Origin: Parafrankia irregularis
GTDB taxonomy: Bacteria; Actinomycetota; Actinomycetes; Frankiales; Frankiaceae
DNA: 64,000 bases
Direction of reading: 5' to 3'
Assembly (NCBI RefSeq): GCF_001536285.1
Contig: NZ_FAOZ01000008.1
Span: forward strand, 71,829 to 135,828
Each line of letters begins with the position of its first letter. The first letter of the stretch is position 1. Below are positions 52,007 through 61,249 of the stretch, one piece after another. The notes beneath the pieces are model-generated. The model searched no databases. It had not been told where the DNA came from and worked only from the letters and a program-made list of their open reading frames with translations. The position numbers were made by a program, and so were the translations under genes.

Positions 52007-54529
52007 GTGATCTCACCCGCGCCGTTCTCCTATACCTCGGTGAGGCTGACCCTTCGTCCCTCCCGGGTGATCATCGTGATCGATGGAGGTGAGCACTGGG
52101 GCTACTGGGCTCGCCGTGCGCTCTACCGTGCGAGCCGCATCTGGGGCGGTGGCGGCTTCGTGGTCGTGCCGCACCGTGACGGCAAGGTCAGTCCGATCCT
52201 TTTGGCCGCGTGCCAGGCATACGATCCGGACTTCGTCGTGACCTACAGCCCTACGGTCGAGGACTGCGAGCACTTCACCCCCGGCTGGTTCCAAGTAGCC
52301 GCCGAAGGTGGCGCACTCCTGAAGGCCGAGGAACGGGACCGCGCCTTCGAGGCCGCACGGACTACCGAGATCGACTCGGTTTCCGACGAGGCCGCCCGCG
52401 ACGAAATCGCGAAGGTCTGTTCTGTCTACAGGATCGGTGGCGACGACGTCACGTCGGTCGGTGAGGAGGTCATGTCGATCGGCGACGGAGCCGCAGGCCA
52501 TTTTGTGGACATCGGGGACGTTCCTGGTACCTGGTCCGGCGCCGTGTTGGGCTGCCCTTCGGGGTGGGGTGGAATGGTCGGGGCCGCGGTCGCTCTACAT
52601 GCCGGTGTCGCCGAGCCTCCGTCGCGGGACGCGGTGGAGCCGGACCTCACCGACGAGACGCTGGACCGGCTGATTGACCGGCTGCTCGGCAGCGGTCTCG
52701 CCGCTGCCGGAGCACCTGACGAGTTGGTTTGGTACCCGGGAGCCGCGGGCGGTATCGATACGCGAACCGCGACGAGCGCCCGCGAGCGCACGATGAGTCA
52801 CATCGAGCCGATCTTGACGGGGACCGGCTACGGGCGTTCCGGACTACTCGTGCTGGGTAACACGGCGGAAGACTTCGCGCTTGCGGGCCTGTGGCAACAG
52901 ACGTTCGGCGTGGCGTGTTGGCTGCCGTCGGCCCTGGGTGTCGACCGTGCCGAGTTGCCGTGGACGCTGGGGTACGGCGTCGCCCACTTGGCCCGAAGCC
53001 TGCGCCGGTCCCCAGCGGGGCTAACGATCACCTCAATATCACAATCATCCGACAACCTTGCTGTGATCCGCGAGCGTTTGATGGCGGCGAATCCGGTTGT
53101 CTCGGTGTCCTGGGCAGGCGAAGAGATCGCCGGTGATGACGACCGAAAAGCGAGGCCAAGGCGTGCACCGCTGCGAGCGGACCCACTGAAGATCGTTCCG
53201 GCGTCCGAACTGTGCTGGCAGCAGCCCACATCGGTCGCGCTCGCGATACGCGATCAGTGGGACAGCGCCGTGACCGTTCCGGTGACCGTTGACCGGACCG
53301 GCACGACGGTCATGGCCGCGCCGCTTCCCGCGCCCGTACTGACCGGCGCTGAGTTGAGCACGGTCCCGGATCTGAACTGGCATGTCGATGTCCGCTGGTC
53401 AGCAGGACGAGCAGTTCGTCGACGTGGCGTCGCCGGCCACGAACTCCTAGCAGAGCCGACCCCCTTTCCGTCGGTGTCGGTGCGAAGCAGCCGCGACGGG
53501 GTTTCCTACCAGGCAGAACGGGTCGATCTTGTGGTGGCGGGGATACGGCCGGAGAACAGGCTCGCCAGGCCCGCACTCCGCGATCTGAGCCTTGAGAGCT
53601 GGATCGCCGCCAAGTGCAGACAGCAGGGGATCGTCGCGCAGCCCAGCGGCGCCGGACGCCGGACGGCACTCCTGGCCTCGATGCTCGGCGGACGCAAGGA
53701 GTACGTCGAGCTGTTCGGTGGGGCTCTCCTGCCCGCGCTGCGAGAGATGTCCCCGAAGAGTGCGCGCAGCGATGAGGCATATCCGGACCAAGAGGGCGTG
53801 GCGTTGTCGCGCGCGGAAGGCGTCCTGACCTTCACTGGTATATGCAGCCGGGTGCCTGCCGTGCCCGCAGAGGGTGTACGTGAACGCCTCGATGCGGCTC
53901 TACGCTCAGGGGTGCTTCGACGAGGTTTGGTGCTTGATTGCATCTCCTGCGGGCGTAAACAGTTCCAGACAGTCGACAGAATCGGTCAGCGGTGGACCTG
54001 TTTGCGCTGCGATGCGGGGAACGACTTGGATGCGCCCGCGTGGCGGGCACCGCTCGCCGAGCCGAAGTGGTTCTACGATCTACACCCGGCCGGTCGCGAG
54101 GTGTTGCGCGAGAACGGGGATACGGTGGCATTGCTGTCGGCATACCTGCGCCATCAAGTGGAAACGGGTGCCAGATTCTTCGACGATGTTGAGGAAGTTG
54201 AGCTTAAATCTACAGATGGCCCCGAGGTGGAACTTGACCTGGTTGCGTACTCGAATGACGTCCTCACTATAGCGGAATGTAAGAGTTCTGCCGACAAGAT
54301 GGTCGGAAAGGTGGGGAGGCGTGAGGTGGCGAAGAAATGTCATGCTGCGGCGAGGCTGCGGGCGGATCGGCTGGTGTTTGCCACTGAAAAACCGGCATGG
54401 GGCGAAGAAACTGGGCGTCTTGTGGTAAACGTCGTGACGGGATTTCCGGGTTGGGCGCCGCTTCGCCGACCCCGGCTGGCCATGGTGTCGGGACTCGGAA
54501 CCGATGCGGTGCAAGAACTAGAACTCTGA
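52007..54529 (+). CDS. zinc-ribbon and PD-(D/E)XK nuclease protein, defence candidate
   Basis: The 840-residue product has no recognised N-terminal family; it begins with a region containing HWGYWARRALYRASRIWGGG and VVVPHRDGKVSPILLAACQA. Near residues 645-670 is a zinc ribbon (CISCGRKQF and WTCLRCDAGN). At about 740-790 is a restriction-like nuclease core: VELDLVAYSNDVLTIAECKS supplies the D and ExK residues, and AAARLRADRLVFATE follows. The nuclease and its neighbours (STAND, TIR, integrase) suggest an anti-phage role, by inference only. The GTG start at 52007 lacks a strong ribosome site. It stands alone on the plus strand. Confidence 0.62.
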   Translation: MISPAPFSYTSVRLTLRPSRVIIVIDGGEHWGYWARRALYRASRIWGGGGFVVVPHRDGKVSPILLAACQAYDPDFVVTYSPTVEDCEHFTPGWFQVAAEGGALLKAEERDRAFEAARTTEIDSVSDEAARDEIAKVCSVYRIGGDDVTSVGEEVMSIGDGAAGHFVDIGDVPGTWSGAVLGCPSGWGGMVGAAVALHAGVAEPPSRDAVEPDLTDETLDRLIDRLLGSGLAAAGAPDELVWYPGAAGGIDTRTATSARERTMSHIEPILTGTGYGRSGLLVLGNTAEDFALAGLWQQTFGVACWLPSALGVDRAELPWTLGYGVAHLARSLRRSPAGLTITSISQSSDNLAVIRERLMAANPVVSVSWAGEEIAGDDDRKARPRRAPLRADPLKIVPASELCWQQPTSVALAIRDQWDSAVTVPVTVDRTGTTVMAAPLPAPVLTGAELSTVPDLNWHVDVRWSAGRAVRRRGVAGHELLAEPTPFPSVSVRSSRDGVSYQAERVDLVVAGIRPENRLARPALRDLSLESWIAAKCRQQGIVAQPSGAGRRTALLASMLGGRKEYVELFGGALLPALREMSPKSARSDEAYPDQEGVALSRAEGVLTFTGICSRVPAVPAEGVRERLDAALRSGVLRRGLVLDCISCGRKQFQTVDRIGQRWTCLRCDAGNDLDAPAWRAPLAEPKWFYDLHPAGREVLRENGDTVALLSAYLRHQVETGARFFDDVEEVELKSTDGPEVELDLVAYSNDVLTIAECKSSADKMVGKVGRREVAKKCHAAARLRADRLVFATEKPAWGEETGRLVVNVVTGFPGWAPLRRPRLAMVSGLGTDAVQELEL

Positions 54530-54700
54530 CACCCTACCCGCCAAGAAGGACGTCCGAGCAAGTCCGGCCGCATGGCCGAGACGGCCGATGCCTCTGATTG
54601 AACTGCTCGGATTGGGACCGGGCTTTGGCGTCGCGCTCCACGAATGCAACCAGCCACAGCCCTCCGCTCTTTCGCGGCACCCACCACTATGGTGTTAGCC

Positions 54701-54905
54701 TACGGACGCGACCGTGAGACTTGGTGATCTCTCGTCGATGTCGTCGATGGCTTTTCAAAGCTGGGATTGACGGTTGGTTTCAGCTCGAAGCTATGCAACG
54801 AGGGCGCGGGATGCTCGGCATTGATCTTGAAGTGCTTGCGGAGGGCTTCCGCGGAGATCGGGCGACGGTGGCAGATAAGTTTCTGCCAGTTCGGGACATG
54901 GCCGG
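54701..54905 (-). pseudogene. fragment of a DUF2637-type gene (HTH tail)
   Basis: Minus-strand sequence reads NWQKLICHRRPISAEALRKH and FKINAE before running to a stop at 54701. This matches the C-terminal HWQAHRRPISAESLRKRLQV segment of the DUF2637 protein at 61250-62059. Two stops lie just upstream of the match, so only a tail is left. It suggests that a related mobile element once reached to this point. Confidence 0.45.
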
Positions 54906-55089
54906 AACGGGGTGGTCATCACGCCTCGCCCAGAGCCGAGCAGCTGCTCTTCGCGTCGACTGCTGCGAGGTGATGCAGCGGCTGGGTGGGCGTCCTTGAT
55001 CGGCCTCCTCCGCGGTTATCGCCGAGCATCTTGATCAACCATCTGATCGACGAAACCGCCTACTTGCACCCTTCGCTCGCCGCCGCCGG

Positions 55090-58000
55090 TTATTCGTCGT
55101 CGCCGGTTTTTGTCTCAGCCGCGATTGCCGCCTCCAGCCATTTGAGGCCGCTCATGTAGAAGGCCTTGGTTTCAACGGGCAATGCCTCGTCACGGGCGCG
55201 CTCGGCAGTCTGTTCGCGGTGGTAGACAAGTTCTTGTGGAGCTTCACCCGGCCGCGACAGCGACCAAAATGTTGGATGCAGCATGTCGCGCAGGCGGGCG
55301 TCGATCTCGTCGGTGAGTTCGGTCGGGGGCGCAGCGCCGATGCGTGCGAGGACCGCGGAGACAAAGTTCGGCCGGGCGATGACTAGCCCGTCGCATTGCC
55401 GTAGCCCTCGAAGCAGCCGAGCAAGTTGCTTCAGTTCTGCGGTCTCGACGACGTCGACGAGGGCCAGTTCGGCTCCGTCGGTAGGACGAGAGCCGAGAAC
55501 AGTGAGGACAAGGCCGGGGAGCAACGTCCATGGTCGGAGGTCGGTGAGGGTAAGCCGGCGGAGCCAGGCCGCGATCTCTGTTGGGTGTTGATCGAGTGCT
55601 TCGGGCAGTCCTACGACGTCGGGCGCGCGACTGTCCTCTATCCCCAGTGCGGTTAGGGCGGTGAGGACCTGGGCGGGCAGGCGGCGTGCGATGCTGGCGA
55701 CGAGGCATTGGATGTTGGTGTCGTCCCAGCCGATGAGCTGGGTGAGGTTGAGGATGGCGAGGGCCGCTTCGTTGTCCAGCGTGCCGCCCCAGGCCTCAAG
55801 GTCGTAGTTGCCCGCGGCTTGCAATGCCTGGGTGATACCCCAGGGCGCGTCACGGGCTACGTCTGCGAGTAGCTGTGCGGTTCCCGCCGGGTCCCTGCGT
55901 AGTTGGGGTGCGGTGCCTGCGGCAAGCTGGTCGCGCAGGTCGGGGTCACCGGCACGCAGTGCCTCGATTTGGATCATTTCGAAACGGGTGTCGAGTTCCG
56001 ACCAGCCGAGGGTGAACCCGCGGGCGGCCGCGCGGCGCACTCCGCTGCGGCCATGAAGCAGCGTCGGGATGGCGAGGCTGAAGGTGTCGGAGTCGTGTCT
56101 CGCCCACGCGTCGAACACCACGTAGAGATAGTCATCAAGTGGCCCATCGGCCAGGCCTATCGCCGCGTTGGCGAGATCACGGAGCCGATCGGGCCACGCC
56201 TGACAGAGGTGCTGCAGAAGTGGCCGCGCGCCCGGAGCGGCGCGTTCGGCTGGTTGGACCTGGTCGATCTTGCGGAGGCGCTCATTGAGCGTTTCGATAA
56301 TGCCCGCTGCGTCATGCTCGGCCCACAGCGCCGTCGCCACCGTTGCCCACATGGTCGCGAGAGCCTGCCATCTCTGCTCGGCACGGATGCCGAGGTCTTC
56401 GTCGGCGCGGGGCGTTCCACCGGTCGGTACGGGAATCCCGCGGCGAGAGGGCAGCAGGACGTCGGGAGCGCCGAGGAGCGCGGCGGTGAGATCGTCCTCC
56501 GGATGCTCGTCGAGTTCGGTGACGAGGGTGAGCGCGGCTGTGCGCACCGCTTGCGATCTCGCGCGGGTGGCGTGCCAGGAGACCTGGTCACGCAGCCGTC
56601 GGCGGACCAGTGGTTCGGTCGCTGCCTCCGCGATCTCAGACATGGCGCCGAGGGTCGCGAGGTCCTCGGACTCCCAGGCGAGGATGTTGTCGAGGGTGAC
56701 GGTCATGCCGACGTACTGGGCCGGCTCGTGGAGCGCGGCGCCGAGTAGATCGACGGCTTCGCACGTGCGGCGCAGCGAGGGGCCAGTGCCTTCGCGGATC
56801 AAGAGGGTGCGGATCCGACGTCGTAGATCGGCGGTCTTGTCGGGGCTGATCAGGTATGGGAGGAGCTTGATGCCATCGCGGTGCCAGACCGTCGACATCG
56901 CGCTCTTCGCGACCAGGGACTCGAGGGCGAACAGCGGCGTTCGCACGGCGTCGAGGGGGTCGGGTTTCGCCGACCAGGCCTCTACCTTCTCTATCGCCGT
57001 CCTGGCCGCAGTGACGGATCCGGGGCGGTCCATGGTCGTGAGTCGCTCGGTGACCAGGCGGACAGGGTGATCGGGGGTCTGGTGCACGGGCCGGCCGTCG
57101 ACCAACGCAAGGGCGCATAGATGGTCGAGGGCGCCGGCGAGGAGAGCTGGCTTCGCTGCGACACAGCGTGCTAGCAGCGGTACCGCCTGGTCTAGCGCCT
57201 TTTCTACCTGACGAGCAGCGAGATCGTGCATGCCTAGCGGGCGCTGGACTGGTGTGAGCATCGCCAGGAGCTGGTCGAGCAGGCTGAACAGGCGGGTGGG
57301 CTGGACTTCCGCGAGGATGGTGGCCCTGGTGAGGAACGCGTGGATCTCCACGAGGTCGGTCAGGTCGATCTGGGCCACGACATCCAGCCATACCGGCTCG
57401 AAGATGTCAGGCCCGTCGGTCTCACTGAGACGCCACGACACCTCGGCCAGGTTCGCCACCAGCGACCAACGCGAGCTGGTCTCACTGAGCGCCCGCCAGA
57501 CTCGTAGGGCGAACCCGGAGTCGTGCCCGCCTACCGCTGCCGCTCTGGCAAGGACCTCGTCGGCGACGATTTCAGGTCGCACCCATGCCTGACCATGGGC
57601 CTCGACCAGCACATGCGCTTCGCGGAAGGCGTGCCTGATAGTGACCAGATCTTCGGGCGGAGCCTTCGCGAGGGTGGCGATCTTGTCGTACAGGTCGTGG
57701 TCGTTGACCCGGAACGGGGCAATCGCGCAGACGTACTTGAGGAACCTGGTCGCTGTCGGCTGATCTATACCTTCGGGGACCCTGCCGGCGATCTCGTCGC
57801 TGAACGCTAGGAGGACCTCGTCGCGGAAGCCTTGGTCGAGGGCCAGCGGGACGGGAGCTAGTTTGTCGCGGCGCGCGAGCTCTACCGCGACGACAGCAAC
57901 CAGCGGGCAGTCGCATCCCACCCGCGCGAGATGTTCGACGAACACGTCCGGAAGCGGCGGGCCGTCGGCGACGAGTTCGTCGACCAGCATCTGCGCGGCT

Positions 58001-58902
58001 CGAAGATCCAAGGTTGTCAGCTCGATCACGTCGCGGTCGCCGTCAAGTCCCGCCCGGTGCACCGCCTGATTGACCGCTGCGTGGTGGAGGCCACGGGTGG
58101 TCAGAATGAGGACTGTTCCCGGGGTCTTCTTCGCCTGTGCGAGCAGAGACAGCAGATGCGCCTCTGAGCGCTTGTGGACATCCTCGACGAGGATCGACGC
58201 CGCACCGTCGGGAAGCTCCGCCAGTGCTATCCCGTCGAGCGTGGCCTCCTCCTGGAGAACGAGTGCCGGGACCTCCGGCCACCGGTCCGCCGCCCGGCGA
58301 AGCGCCTCCAGCGCAAGGCGCGACTTACCCCGCCCCCCAGGACCGGTCACCAGCACCACGCGCACACGCTCGCCGACTGGATCCAGATCGTCGAGTAGAC
58401 GGCGTAGCTGCGACTCCCGCCCGACCAGCGTGGCCCGATGGTGGTGGATCGCGTCGGGAGCTAGCCACGACGCGAGGTGCTCCGCGACGGGCAAAAATGC
58501 GGGTGGCCGACGGGGCACCTCATGTCCGGCGTAGAAGTTAATCGTCCCGTTGTTGACCCCGGTGGCCTGACCGGAGGGCGCAGACACGTTCCCGATCGCG
58601 ACGCCGATCTGCTCGCCGGCCGTCGAGGACTGAGACTCATCGCCAGCTGCCGCGGACTGCGGGAAGGCCGCGGCAGCAGTCTCGAGACGGGACGGCCAGT
58701 CCGGACCAACGGCGCCCGCCGCAAGCAGCCGAATGGTCTCGATCCACCACGCCAGCGCCGGCAGCGCGGCGGTCCAACCCGGCTGCCGCTCTCGCGGTAG
58801 GCCAACCTGGGCGATCACTTGCTGTGCCGACAACGGATCCGGGAAACGCGCGGCGAACACCGCCGCGATCTCTTCCGGGGGCAGGCTCTCCACCGCGCTC
58901 AC
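55090..58902 (-). CDS. STAND NTPase with N-terminal adaptor and amyloid-like motif
   Basis: The 1270-residue protein is built like a bacterial NLR. A helical N-terminal adaptor (about 1-80: PPEEIAAVFAARFPDPLSAQ) resembles effector-associated domains. A Gly/Asn-rich motif follows at about 99-126. Then comes a P-loop NTPase with Walker A GPGGRGKS (187-194) and Walker B ILVEDVH (about 237-243), and some 800 residues of helical repeats of leucine-rich/HEAT character as sensor. Such proteins oligomerise on sensing a phage or stress trigger and recruit an effector. It is divergent from the TIR gene across about 200 bases. The GTG at 58893 with GAGGGG upstream may be the real start. Confidence 0.8.
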   Translation of the reverse strand: MSAVESLPPEEIAAVFAARFPDPLSAQQVIAQVGLPRERQPGWTAALPALAWWIETIRLLAAGAVGPDWPSRLETAAAAFPQSAAAGDESQSSTAGEQIGVAIGNVSAPSGQATGVNNGTINFYAGHEVPRRPPAFLPVAEHLASWLAPDAIHHHRATLVGRESQLRRLLDDLDPVGERVRVVLVTGPGGRGKSRLALEALRRAADRWPEVPALVLQEEATLDGIALAELPDGAASILVEDVHKRSEAHLLSLLAQAKKTPGTVLILTTRGLHHAAVNQAVHRAGLDGDRDVIELTTLDLRAAQMLVDELVADGPPLPDVFVEHLARVGCDCPLVAVVAVELARRDKLAPVPLALDQGFRDEVLLAFSDEIAGRVPEGIDQPTATRFLKYVCAIAPFRVNDHDLYDKIATLAKAPPEDLVTIRHAFREAHVLVEAHGQAWVRPEIVADEVLARAAAVGGHDSGFALRVWRALSETSSRWSLVANLAEVSWRLSETDGPDIFEPVWLDVVAQIDLTDLVEIHAFLTRATILAEVQPTRLFSLLDQLLAMLTPVQRPLGMHDLAARQVEKALDQAVPLLARCVAAKPALLAGALDHLCALALVDGRPVHQTPDHPVRLVTERLTTMDRPGSVTAARTAIEKVEAWSAKPDPLDAVRTPLFALESLVAKSAMSTVWHRDGIKLLPYLISPDKTADLRRRIRTLLIREGTGPSLRRTCEAVDLLGAALHEPAQYVGMTVTLDNILAWESEDLATLGAMSEIAEAATEPLVRRRLRDQVSWHATRARSQAVRTAALTLVTELDEHPEDDLTAALLGAPDVLLPSRRGIPVPTGGTPRADEDLGIRAEQRWQALATMWATVATALWAEHDAAGIIETLNERLRKIDQVQPAERAAPGARPLLQHLCQAWPDRLRDLANAAIGLADGPLDDYLYVVFDAWARHDSDTFSLAIPTLLHGRSGVRRAAARGFTLGWSELDTRFEMIQIEALRAGDPDLRDQLAAGTAPQLRRDPAGTAQLLADVARDAPWGITQALQAAGNYDLEAWGGTLDNEAALAILNLTQLIGWDDTNIQCLVASIARRLPAQVLTALTALGIEDSRAPDVVGLPEALDQHPTEIAAWLRRLTLTDLRPWTLLPGLVLTVLGSRPTDGAELALVDVVETAELKQLARLLRGLRQCDGLVIARPNFVSAVLARIGAAPPTELTDEIDARLRDMLHPTFWSLSRPGEAPQELVYHREQTAERARDEALPVETKAFYMSGLKWLEAAIAAETKTGDDE
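58525..58608 (-). other. shared glycine-rich signalling motif in the STAND protein
   Basis: Residues about 99-126 contain VAIGNVSAPSGQATGVNNGT followed by IN. It aligns without gaps with IRIGNVAAPGGQAVGINYGQ followed by LT in the TIR protein (12 of 22 identical). Pattern: IGNVxAPxGQAxGxNxG. It sits between the adaptor domain and the NTPase. Confidence 0.8.
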
Positions 58903-59109
58903 CCCTCGAAGATCACCGTCTGGCCCCCACTCTCGACGTCCAGCATCCCAGCAACCGCCCCGAAGGCGACGCTATCCATCTGAGATGGGCTCACGATCTA
59001 CACGGGCGCTGCCTTACAGTAGCCCTCTCAGGCACCGGGTTGGATCATCGGGCGGGGGGCGCGGTCGCGCCTTCACCGAACCCGTGGTCGGTGGCTTCGC
59101 TGGTGCGGT

Positions 59110-60276
59110 ATGCGACAGTGCCACACTGTTCCGGTGAGTGATGGAGCCTCGGTGGACGGTTCTGCTGGCGGTCGGGCTGGCGGCAGTGATCGTGACTTTT
59201 TCGTGTCCTACACCCAGGCCGACCGCACGTGGGCGGAGTGGGTTGCCTGGACGTTGGAAGGGGCTGGCTACACGGTCCTGATCCAGGCCTGGGACTTCGT
59301 ACCGGGCTCAAACTGGGTGACGGAAATGAACGAGGGCGTGTCGCGAGCGGCGCGGACGGTCGCGGTCCTCTCGAACGCGTACGCCGGCTCGGTGTATGGC
59401 CGGGCTGAGTGGCAGGCAGCGTGGGCGGTCGATCCCGATGGTGCAGCCCGCAAGCTGCTGGTAGTCCGGGTAGAGGAGTGCGCCCGGCCGGGGCTGCTAG
59501 GTCAGCTGGTCTCCATCGACCTGTTCGGCAAGCCTGAGGGCCAGGTAAGCGCGGAGCTGGTGGACGCGGCTCGACGGGCGATATCCGGCGGACGCGCCAA
59601 GCCACACACCGCGCCGACGTTCCCTGGGGGCATGCCGGTGCCGCCGGCCTTCCCAGGTCAGCGCACGGCGGCCAGACCGGATGATGATCCGCCCGCGGCA
59701 GCCGGTTCGATTCGGATCGGGAACGTGGCCGCTCCCGGCGGGCAAGCCGTAGGGATCAACTACGGCCAGTTGACGCAGCACCAAGCCGCACCGGCCGAGA
59801 CCGCGGCGGGTGCGGTCCTGAAGCGTCGCCTGCCGAGGGTTGCGCCAGCCGAATTCAGCGTCTATGAAGAGTTGTGCAATGTGTTCGACTACCTCGCCGA
59901 CCAGTTTCGCGAGGATTTTCCTGCACTTCGGGAATCTGGTTTCATTGGCAGCATCGACGCGTCATCGGACCGAGTTCTGGTACGAGTGGAACGTCGAGGT
60001 CGGATATCGTATGCGATCGACATTGCACGAGGAAGTCAAGGGTTCGGCGACAATCGGATCACCTTTGCCTTCGGTTACCGCGAGGGCCTTGGTGGTGGCT
60101 TCAATGCTTGGGCCACGCCCTTCTTCGATACTCAGACGCAGCAAGCCAAGCTGAAATACACTGACTTTTCGTTGGCCGGTTCGGGTGGCAGCATGGAGCG
60201 TGAACTGACCCGCGAGGAACTGTTCGACTCTCTGTGGGAGCGAATGGTAGAGACGCTTGAACACCAACCCCATTAG
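59110..60276 (+). CDS. TIR-domain effector
   Basis: The 388-residue protein starts with a TIR domain (about 29-140): DFFVSYTQADRTWAEWVAWT, LEGAGYTVLIQAWDFVPGSN, MNEGVSRAARTVAVLSNAYA and GSVYGRAEWQAAW, where Glu100 lies at the usual NADase catalytic position. A Pro-rich linker leads to the motif IGNVAAPGGQAVGINYG (about 203-219) shared with the STAND protein. A C-terminal alpha/beta domain of about 150 residues (VYEELCNVFDYLADQF onward) is unrecognised. TIR effectors cleave NAD+ or make cyclic ADP-ribose signals, causing abortive infection. The start is uncertain (ATG 59110 or GTG 59134). Confidence 0.8.
   Translation: MRQCHTVPVSDGASVDGSAGGRAGGSDRDFFVSYTQADRTWAEWVAWTLEGAGYTVLIQAWDFVPGSNWVTEMNEGVSRAARTVAVLSNAYAGSVYGRAEWQAAWAVDPDGAARKLLVVRVEECARPGLLGQLVSIDLFGKPEGQVSAELVDAARRAISGGRAKPHTAPTFPGGMPVPPAFPGQRTAARPDDDPPAAAGSIRIGNVAAPGGQAVGINYGQLTQHQAAPAETAAGAVLKRRLPRVAPAEFSVYEELCNVFDYLADQFREDFPALRESGFIGSIDASSDRVLVRVERRGRISYAIDIARGSQGFGDNRITFAFGYREGLGGGFNAWATPFFDTQTQQAKLKYTDFSLAGSGGSMERELTREELFDSLWERMVETLEHQPH
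59710..59775 (+). other. shared glycine-rich signalling motif in the TIR protein
   Basis: Residues about 201-222 of the TIR protein read IRIGNVAAPGGQAVGINYGQ then LT, the partner of the motif at 58525-58608. In bacterial amyloid-signalling pairs, the NLR and an adjacently encoded effector carry the same motif so that one templates the other. Confidence 0.8.
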
Positions 60277-60354
60277 CAGTCCTACTGCCCCATGGTGAAT
60301 CGTTCAAGCTGCCATGCTGAATGCCTGTCTGCGACAAGTCGCCGCGCTAGCGGC

Positions 60355-61226
60355 TAAGAGCTTGTCTCACGTGGCCAGTTTCTTCCAGCAGGTCAGCGCC
60401 GCTGCCAGGGTGAGGAATCCGAGGAAGTTATGGCCGTTGCGTTCGTAGAGGATGGTGAGGCGGCGGTAGCCGCCTAGTCAGGCCATCGTCCTCTCGACCT
60501 TCCACCGGTGGCGGCCGAGCCTCTCGCTGGACTCGAAGCCCTTGCGGGCGATCCGGGGCACGATCCCCGCGGTCGCGCAGGAATCGGCGCGGGTCATCGC
60601 TGTCGTAGGCCTTATCGGCGCGCAGCTTGCCCGGCTTGCGGCGCCGTGGGCCGCGCCGGGAACGGACCGCGGGGATCCCCGTGACCAGCGGGATCAGAGC
60701 GCGGCCGTCGTGGAAGTTGGCGCCGGAGACCCCGACGATCAGCGGGAGGCCGGCGGCGGCGGTGAGGACGTGGAGTTTCGAGCCGGCTTTGCCTCGGTCG
60801 ACCGGGCTCGGACCGGTCAGCGAGCCCCTTTTTGGCCCGCACGCTCGCGGAGTCCACGATCGCCGAGGTCCAGTCCACGTTCCCGGCGGCTCCGTGCCCG
60901 TCCAGCACCGCCCGGTGCCGTCGGGGCCATAACCCGGCCCGGGTCCAGGCCTGGAACCGGCGGTGCGCCGTCGGCGCGGACACCCCGAACGACGGCGGTA
61001 GATGCCGCCACGCACAACCCGACGTCAGGACGTACACGACCGCGGTGAACACCGCCCGCTCGTCCGCCGGAGCCGTGCCCCCGCCCTGCGGACGCGGCGC
61101 GAACGGAGGCAACAGAGGCTCCACGAGCTCCCAGAGCTCGTCCGGTACCAGCCGCGAGGCAAGGCGGTCACTCACACCTCAGGTCATGGAAGAAGATCTA
61201 CCACGGCCACGCGAGACACGCTCTAA
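60355..61226. mobile_element. IS5-type (IS427-like) insertion sequence with target duplication
   Basis: The element spans 60358-61223 (866 bases). Its ends are inverted repeats: GAGCTTGTCTCACGTGGCC at 60358-60376 and the complement of GGCCACGCGAGACACGCTC at 61205-61223 (17 of 19 matching). The flanks carry TAA on both sides (60355-60357 and 61224-61226), a likely 3-base target duplication. Size, ends and transposase type fit the IS427/ISL2 branch of the IS5 family. It sits between the TIR gene and the DUF2637 gene and breaks neither. Confidence 0.85.
60367..61175 (-). pseudogene. IS5-family transposase, inactivated
   Basis: The transposase begins MSDRLASRLVPDELWELVEP at 61175 and changes frame at an AAAAAGGGG run near 60830 (SVRAKKG), as in IS427-type elements that use programmed -1 frameshifting. 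The second frame holds the DDE core (SKLHVLTAAAGLPLIVGVSG, ANFHDGRAL, KLRADKAYDSDDPRRFLRDR). A further one-base insertion after RDRG and a stop in place of Trp in ERTMA-stop-LGGYRR, with the rest of the C terminus in the shifted frame (LTILYERNGHNFLGFLTLAA), show that this copy is dead. Confidence 0.8.
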
Positions 61227-61249
61227 GCAATCTGATGCCGAAGTCGCCG

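Noticed and set aside
54721..54999. A 92-codon plus-strand frame
   Set aside because: The minus strand at the same place matches the tail of the DUF2637 protein; the plus frame has no similarity.
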